A DNA stretch of 64,000 bases, taken from NCBI RefSeq assembly GCF_003688405.1, contig NZ_REFC01000013.1:310001-374000 (forward strand). Reading direction: 5' to 3'. Under the pieces are notes generated by a model. It saw only the letters and a list, made by a program, of their open reading frames with translations. It was not told the DNA's origin and did not search any database. The translations under genes and the position numbers were made by a program. The stretch comes from Ulvibacter antarcticus (lineage in GTDB: Bacteria; Bacteroidota; Bacteroidia; Flavobacteriales; Flavobacteriaceae). Positions 61,264 to 64,000 of this stretch are shown here, one piece after another (within the stretch, counting starts at the first letter, position 1; every line of letters starts with the position of its first letter).

Positions 61264-62385
61264 TTAAGTTGTCTTTTTATAGCTCCAAACTGCTAAACCA
61301 TTCATGACAAGCGCATATAGTAATGTTTTTAATAGCTGCGGAAGAATATCCATAAAACCAGAACCTTTAAGCATCACCATGCGCATGACTTCTACAAAAT
61401 ACTTTATAGGATTGAATTCAGTAATGATTTGCGCCCATTTTGGCATACTCTCAATTGGAGTGAACAATCCACTCATTAAAATGAAGATCACCATAAAAAA
61501 CCAGGCAATAAACATAGCTTGTTGTTGAGTGTCTGTGAAATTTGAAATAAATAAACCAATCCCTAAAATGACTAAAATATAAATGGAGGTGTAGAAATAC
61601 ATAAGTGCTAAACTACCAACCATGGGCACGTCAAAAATGATTTTTGCTATGATTAATCCTATGGTTAATAATCCCATTCCTATAACCCAAAACGGGAAGA
61701 GCTTGCCAATAATAAACTGACTTTTCTTTATTGGTGTCACGTTTATCTGTTCTAAAGTGCCTATCTCTTTTTCGCGGACGATATTCATTCCTGAAAGAAA
61801 TAAGGTAATCATGGTTACCAACAATACCAAAATCCCTGGAACCATAAAGGTTTTATAATTTAAAGTTTCGTTATACCAGAACAAGGGGATCGTTTCAATG
61901 TTGATAGGCTGCACTTGTTTGTCTGAAATTTGCATTAAATCAACTTTTAAATGTTGATTAAAATCCTGAACAATCTGTGTTATATATACGTTTTCAACAC
62001 CTGCGGCAGCGCCATCAATGGCATTAATGGTTACACCCAAGTTAATGTGTTTTTCTTTTTGTAGATCACGTTCAAAATAGCGTGGAATTTCTACAACGAC
62101 ATCAACTTCACCTTTAAGCATGGCAGCATTAGAAAATGCTTCCGAAGAAAAATCTGTCAACACATCAAAATAAGTGGATGCATTAAACTTTTCTATTAAC
62201 GCTCTTGATGTTGACGATTGGTCATTGTCAATATATCCAAACTTTATGTTCTTTACCTCAAAAGTGGCTGCATTTGATAAAATAATAAGTTGGAGTAGGG
62301 GTAGCACAAAAATAATTGGGAGCATCCCTTTATTTCTAAAGATTTGCTTAAACTCCTTCTGTATTATGTAGAATATTATTTTCAT
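61264..62385 (-). CDS. ABC-2 type exporter permease (YbhR/YhhJ-like), second copy
   Basis: 373 residues: N-terminal helix, large periplasmic domain (about 50-175), then five membrane helices with the EKEIGTLEQINVTPIKK signature. Pairs with the other permease as a heterodimer around the ATPase. Last gene of the ABC operon. Substrate may be drugs or lipids; unknown. Confidence 0.92.
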   Translation of the reverse strand: MKIIFYIIQKEFKQIFRNKGMLPIIFVLPLLQLIILSNAATFEVKNIKFGYIDNDQSSTSRALIEKFNASTYFDVLTDFSSEAFSNAAMLKGEVDVVVEIPRYFERDLQKEKHINLGVTINAIDGAAAGVENVYITQIVQDFNQHLKVDLMQISDKQVQPINIETIPLFWYNETLNYKTFMVPGILVLLVTMITLFLSGMNIVREKEIGTLEQINVTPIKKSQFIIGKLFPFWVIGMGLLTIGLIIAKIIFDVPMVGSLALMYFYTSIYILVILGIGLFISNFTDTQQQAMFIAWFFMVIFILMSGLFTPIESMPKWAQIITEFNPIKYFVEVMRMVMLKGSGFMDILPQLLKTLLYALVMNGLAVWSYKKTT

Positions 62386-62392
62386 ATTTTTT

Positions 62393-62424
62393 ACTGAACA
62401 CTGCCCACTGCCTACTGAACACTA
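62393..62424 (-). repeat. CAGT heptad run between the two ABC permease genes
   Basis: Read on the coding strand: CAGTAGG CAGTGGG CAGTGTT CAGTAAA, with a 7-base period, right after the stop of the first permease gene. Shares ACTGCCTACTGAACACTA with the sequence at the end of the adaptor gene (57503-57520). Confidence 0.6.
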
Positions 62425-62428
62425 TTAC

Positions 62429-63535
62429 TCACTCCAATCTAATTTTATATTTCTTCACGCTCAATGCTATAAAAAACACCGTCATACCCATTAAAATCAA
62501 AGTTTCTTTCCATATATATTCTAAGCCTACTCCTTTAAGCATGATGCCTTTGATTATTATGATAAACCATTTGGCAGGAATGATATTACTAATTATTTGA
62601 AGTGGAAATGGCATACTTGAAATAGGAAATATAAATCCGGAAAGCAAAATCACTGGTAGCATTAATCCCATTAGTGAAATCATCATTGCGGTTTGCTGTG
62701 TTGCCGAAATGGTGGAGATTAATATACCTAATGCCAAAGCGCTAATAATAAATAGAATACTCTCTAAGGCCAATAGAACCAGACTACCTTGAACAGGCAT
62801 GTTAAATATGAAAATGCTTAGCATCACAATTACTATGGCGTTGATTATAGAAAGAAAAATATAGGGAAATACCTTTCCTATTATCACCTGAAATGGCTTT
62901 AACGGAGATACTAATAGGATTTCCATAGTACCCAATTCTTTTTCGCGAGTAATGGAAATGGAAGTCATCATTGCCGATACTAACATGAGAATAATCGTCA
63001 TAACCCCCGGAACAAACATATAGACGCTTTTTAATTCTGGATTGTAAACCATGCGGGTTGCCGGAACGATTTGATAGGCAATAGTGATGTCTTTGTTCAA
63101 TTCTTTTTGATACTGCTGAAGGATGGCGCTCACATAATTGCTTATTGTGTTTGCAGTATTTGGATCTGTTGCATCTGTTATAATTTGAATGGTTGCTTTG
63201 TGGTCTTTTATAAGATTTTTGCTGAAATCTTTTTCGAAGTTTAAAACTGCTTTTACTTGTCCTTTCTGAAAAACTGAAGCAATATCCGCTTCACGAGTAA
63301 CCATCTGTTTAATGCTGAAGTATTCTGAAGCAGCTATTTTATTGATAATTTCATTAGTAGTGGCATCTTTTGAATGATCAAGGATGGCAATGTCCACATT
63401 ATTAATTTCATTGGTTATGGCAAATCCAAACAATAAAATTTGAGCAATAGGCATTCCGAAGAGAATAAATAACGATCGCTTATCTCTAAAAATATGATAG
63501 AATTCTTTTTTTATGAAACCTTTAAACCTTTTCAT
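62429..63535 (-). CDS. ABC-2 type exporter permease (YbhR/YhhJ-like), first copy
   Basis: 368 residues, same layout as the second copy, with REKELGTMEILLVSPLKPFQ. The two are clearly paralogous. Middle gene of the operon, after the ATPase. Confidence 0.92.
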   Translation of the reverse strand: MKRFKGFIKKEFYHIFRDKRSLFILFGMPIAQILLFGFAITNEINNVDIAILDHSKDATTNEIINKIAASEYFSIKQMVTREADIASVFQKGQVKAVLNFEKDFSKNLIKDHKATIQIITDATDPNTANTISNYVSAILQQYQKELNKDITIAYQIVPATRMVYNPELKSVYMFVPGVMTIILMLVSAMMTSISITREKELGTMEILLVSPLKPFQVIIGKVFPYIFLSIINAIVIVMLSIFIFNMPVQGSLVLLALESILFIISALALGILISTISATQQTAMMISLMGLMLPVILLSGFIFPISSMPFPLQIISNIIPAKWFIIIIKGIMLKGVGLEYIWKETLILMGMTVFFIALSVKKYKIRLE

Positions 63536-63540
63536 TTTTT

Positions 63541-63560
63541 ATTCCTGCGTAGGCAGGAAT
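63541..63560 (-). repeat. Short palindrome between ATPase and permease genes
   Basis: ATTCCTGC, four bases (GTAG), GCAGGAAT: a perfect 8-bp stem. Another small intergenic hairpin of the kind that clusters in this half of the window. Confidence 0.65.
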
Positions 63561-63610
63561 CTTTATTAATTGTATAATTTTGTTTTTAGTCTCTAACAGA
63601 GTTTTTAATT

Positions 63611-63633
63611 ACTGTTAACTGTGACTGAAAACT
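63611..63633 (-). repeat. ACTG/CAGT repeat after the ABC ATPase stop
   Basis: ACTGTTA ACTGTG ACTGAAA ACT: three units of six to seven bases, six bases past the ATPase stop. Degenerate relative of the arrays at 57422 and 62393. Confidence 0.5.
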
Positions 63634-63638
63634 ATTTC

Positions 63639-64000
63639 TCATCCTCTTGCCAATTTTAAAAACACATCGTTCATATTTGCTGCTTTAAACTGCTCCTTAA
63701 GCTTCTTCGGTGTATCTAAAGCTTCTATTTTTCCATTTACCATAATAGAAACCCGATCGCAATATTCTGCTTCGTCCATATAATGTGTGGTTACAAAAAT
63801 GGTTGTTCCTTGATTTGCCGCTTTGTAAATAAGTTCCCAAAATTGCCGTCTTGTAATTGGATCGACACCTCCCGTTGGCTCATCTAAAAAGACAATTTTT
63901 GGGTCGTGAATTAAAGACACAGAAAAGGATAGTTTTTGTTTCCAGCCGAGTGGTAAGGATCCTACTAATTGATTAGCAACATTTCCTAAACCTAATTCTT
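63639..64000 (-). CDS. ABC exporter ATPase (3' part; 5' end outside window)
   Basis: C-terminal 120 residues of an ABC ATPase. The signature motif appears as LPLGWKQKLSFS instead of LSGGQ, as in the YbhF/DrrA-like ABC-2 families, followed by Walker B IVFLDEPTGGVDP, the D-loop and the His switch TTHYMDEAEYCD. Powers the two permeases that follow. The frame stays open to the window edge; no start is visible. Confidence 0.93.
   Translation of the reverse strand, partial: ELGLGNVANQLVGSLPLGWKQKLSFSVSLIHDPKIVFLDEPTGGVDPITRRQFWELIYKAANQGTTIFVTTHYMDEAEYCDRVSIMVNGKIEALDTPKKLKEQFKAANMNDVFLKLARG

Noticed and set aside
1-64000. Search for tRNA, rRNA, riboswitches, complete insertion sequences or phage genes
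   Set aside because: No clover-leaf, rRNA core, transposase or phage structural gene was recognised by reading; a covariance-model scan would be needed for small RNAs.

Overview
The window is AT-rich and reads as the chromosome of a marine-type member of the Flavobacteriaceae (Bacteroidetes). The evidence is two type IX secretion sorting domains in near-identical form plus a third, a fused CcoN/CcoO cytochrome oxidase, Bacteroidetes-type -7 promoter boxes (TANNTTTR), frequent TTG/GTG starts with A-rich leaders, and family content (FMN glutamate synthase-like protein, three-piece PntAB, DUF6064/DUF6544). I saw no rRNA, tRNA, CRISPR array, complete insertion sequence or prophage. The genus cannot be fixed from the sequence.

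Layout. 1-8.3 kb: cbb3 oxidase locus (ccoI, ccoS, fused ccoNO, ccoQ, ccoP, ccoG, fixH, a SafE-like protein and a 45-residue membrane peptide). 8.3-9.7 kb: hemN. 9.8-16.6 kb, minus strand: a stress/nitrogen block (Usp, two paralogous helical proteins, GreA-like factor, glutamate dehydrogenase, tiny ORFs, a Cys4 mini-protein) behind a near-perfect sigma-54 promoter and next to an NtrC-type regulator with its histidine kinase. 17-20 kb: cupin lipoprotein, MscS channel, NhaA. 20.4-25.9 kb: two T9SS-secreted repeat proteins, a META lipoprotein, a third T9SS protein and a GbsR/MarR-like regulator. 26.4-34.9 kb: basic mini-protein, glutamate synthase-like enzyme, proton-translocating transhydrogenase, YeiH and FUSC membrane proteins. 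35-53.3 kb: a P-type ATPase, a truncated MlaE-like gene, DUF6064/DUF6544 proteins, a nucleoside-salvage/thioredoxin/OsmC operon, four tandem universal stress proteins, an ATP-cone/nuclease fusion, an MBL RNase-like protein, LOG, OsmC, a lipoprotein, a further Usp and a DUF2892 protein. 53.4-64 kb: an RND efflux operon (tolC, adaptor, permease, PII-like, DUF2892) and an ABC-2 export operon, with small palindromes and CAGT-heptad repeats between genes.

How it works together. The strongest signal is a shared promoter architecture. Eleven promoters carry a Crp/Fnr-type dyad (TGAYANNTRTCA, one site with a single mismatch), then exactly 23 bases, then a -7 box (TANNTTTR, one site with C in the first position), which puts the dyad centre near -41 (class II activator geometry). 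They precede ccoS-NOQP, hemN, the P-type ATPase, the MlaE-fragment cluster, the lipoprotein/trx/deoC/deoD/osmC operon, three Usp units, an OsmC gene, a lipoprotein and a DUF2892 gene. I infer a low-oxygen/redox stress regulon spread over 50 kb, functionally reminiscent of the mycobacterial DosR regulon but with a Crp/Fnr-type site; its regulator is not in the window. A variant dyad (GTAAC-N4-GTTAC) with the same 23-base spacing precedes tolC. Separately, two matching 11-6-11 inverted repeats link the GbsR-like gene to itself and to the META lipoprotein/T9SS intergenic region.
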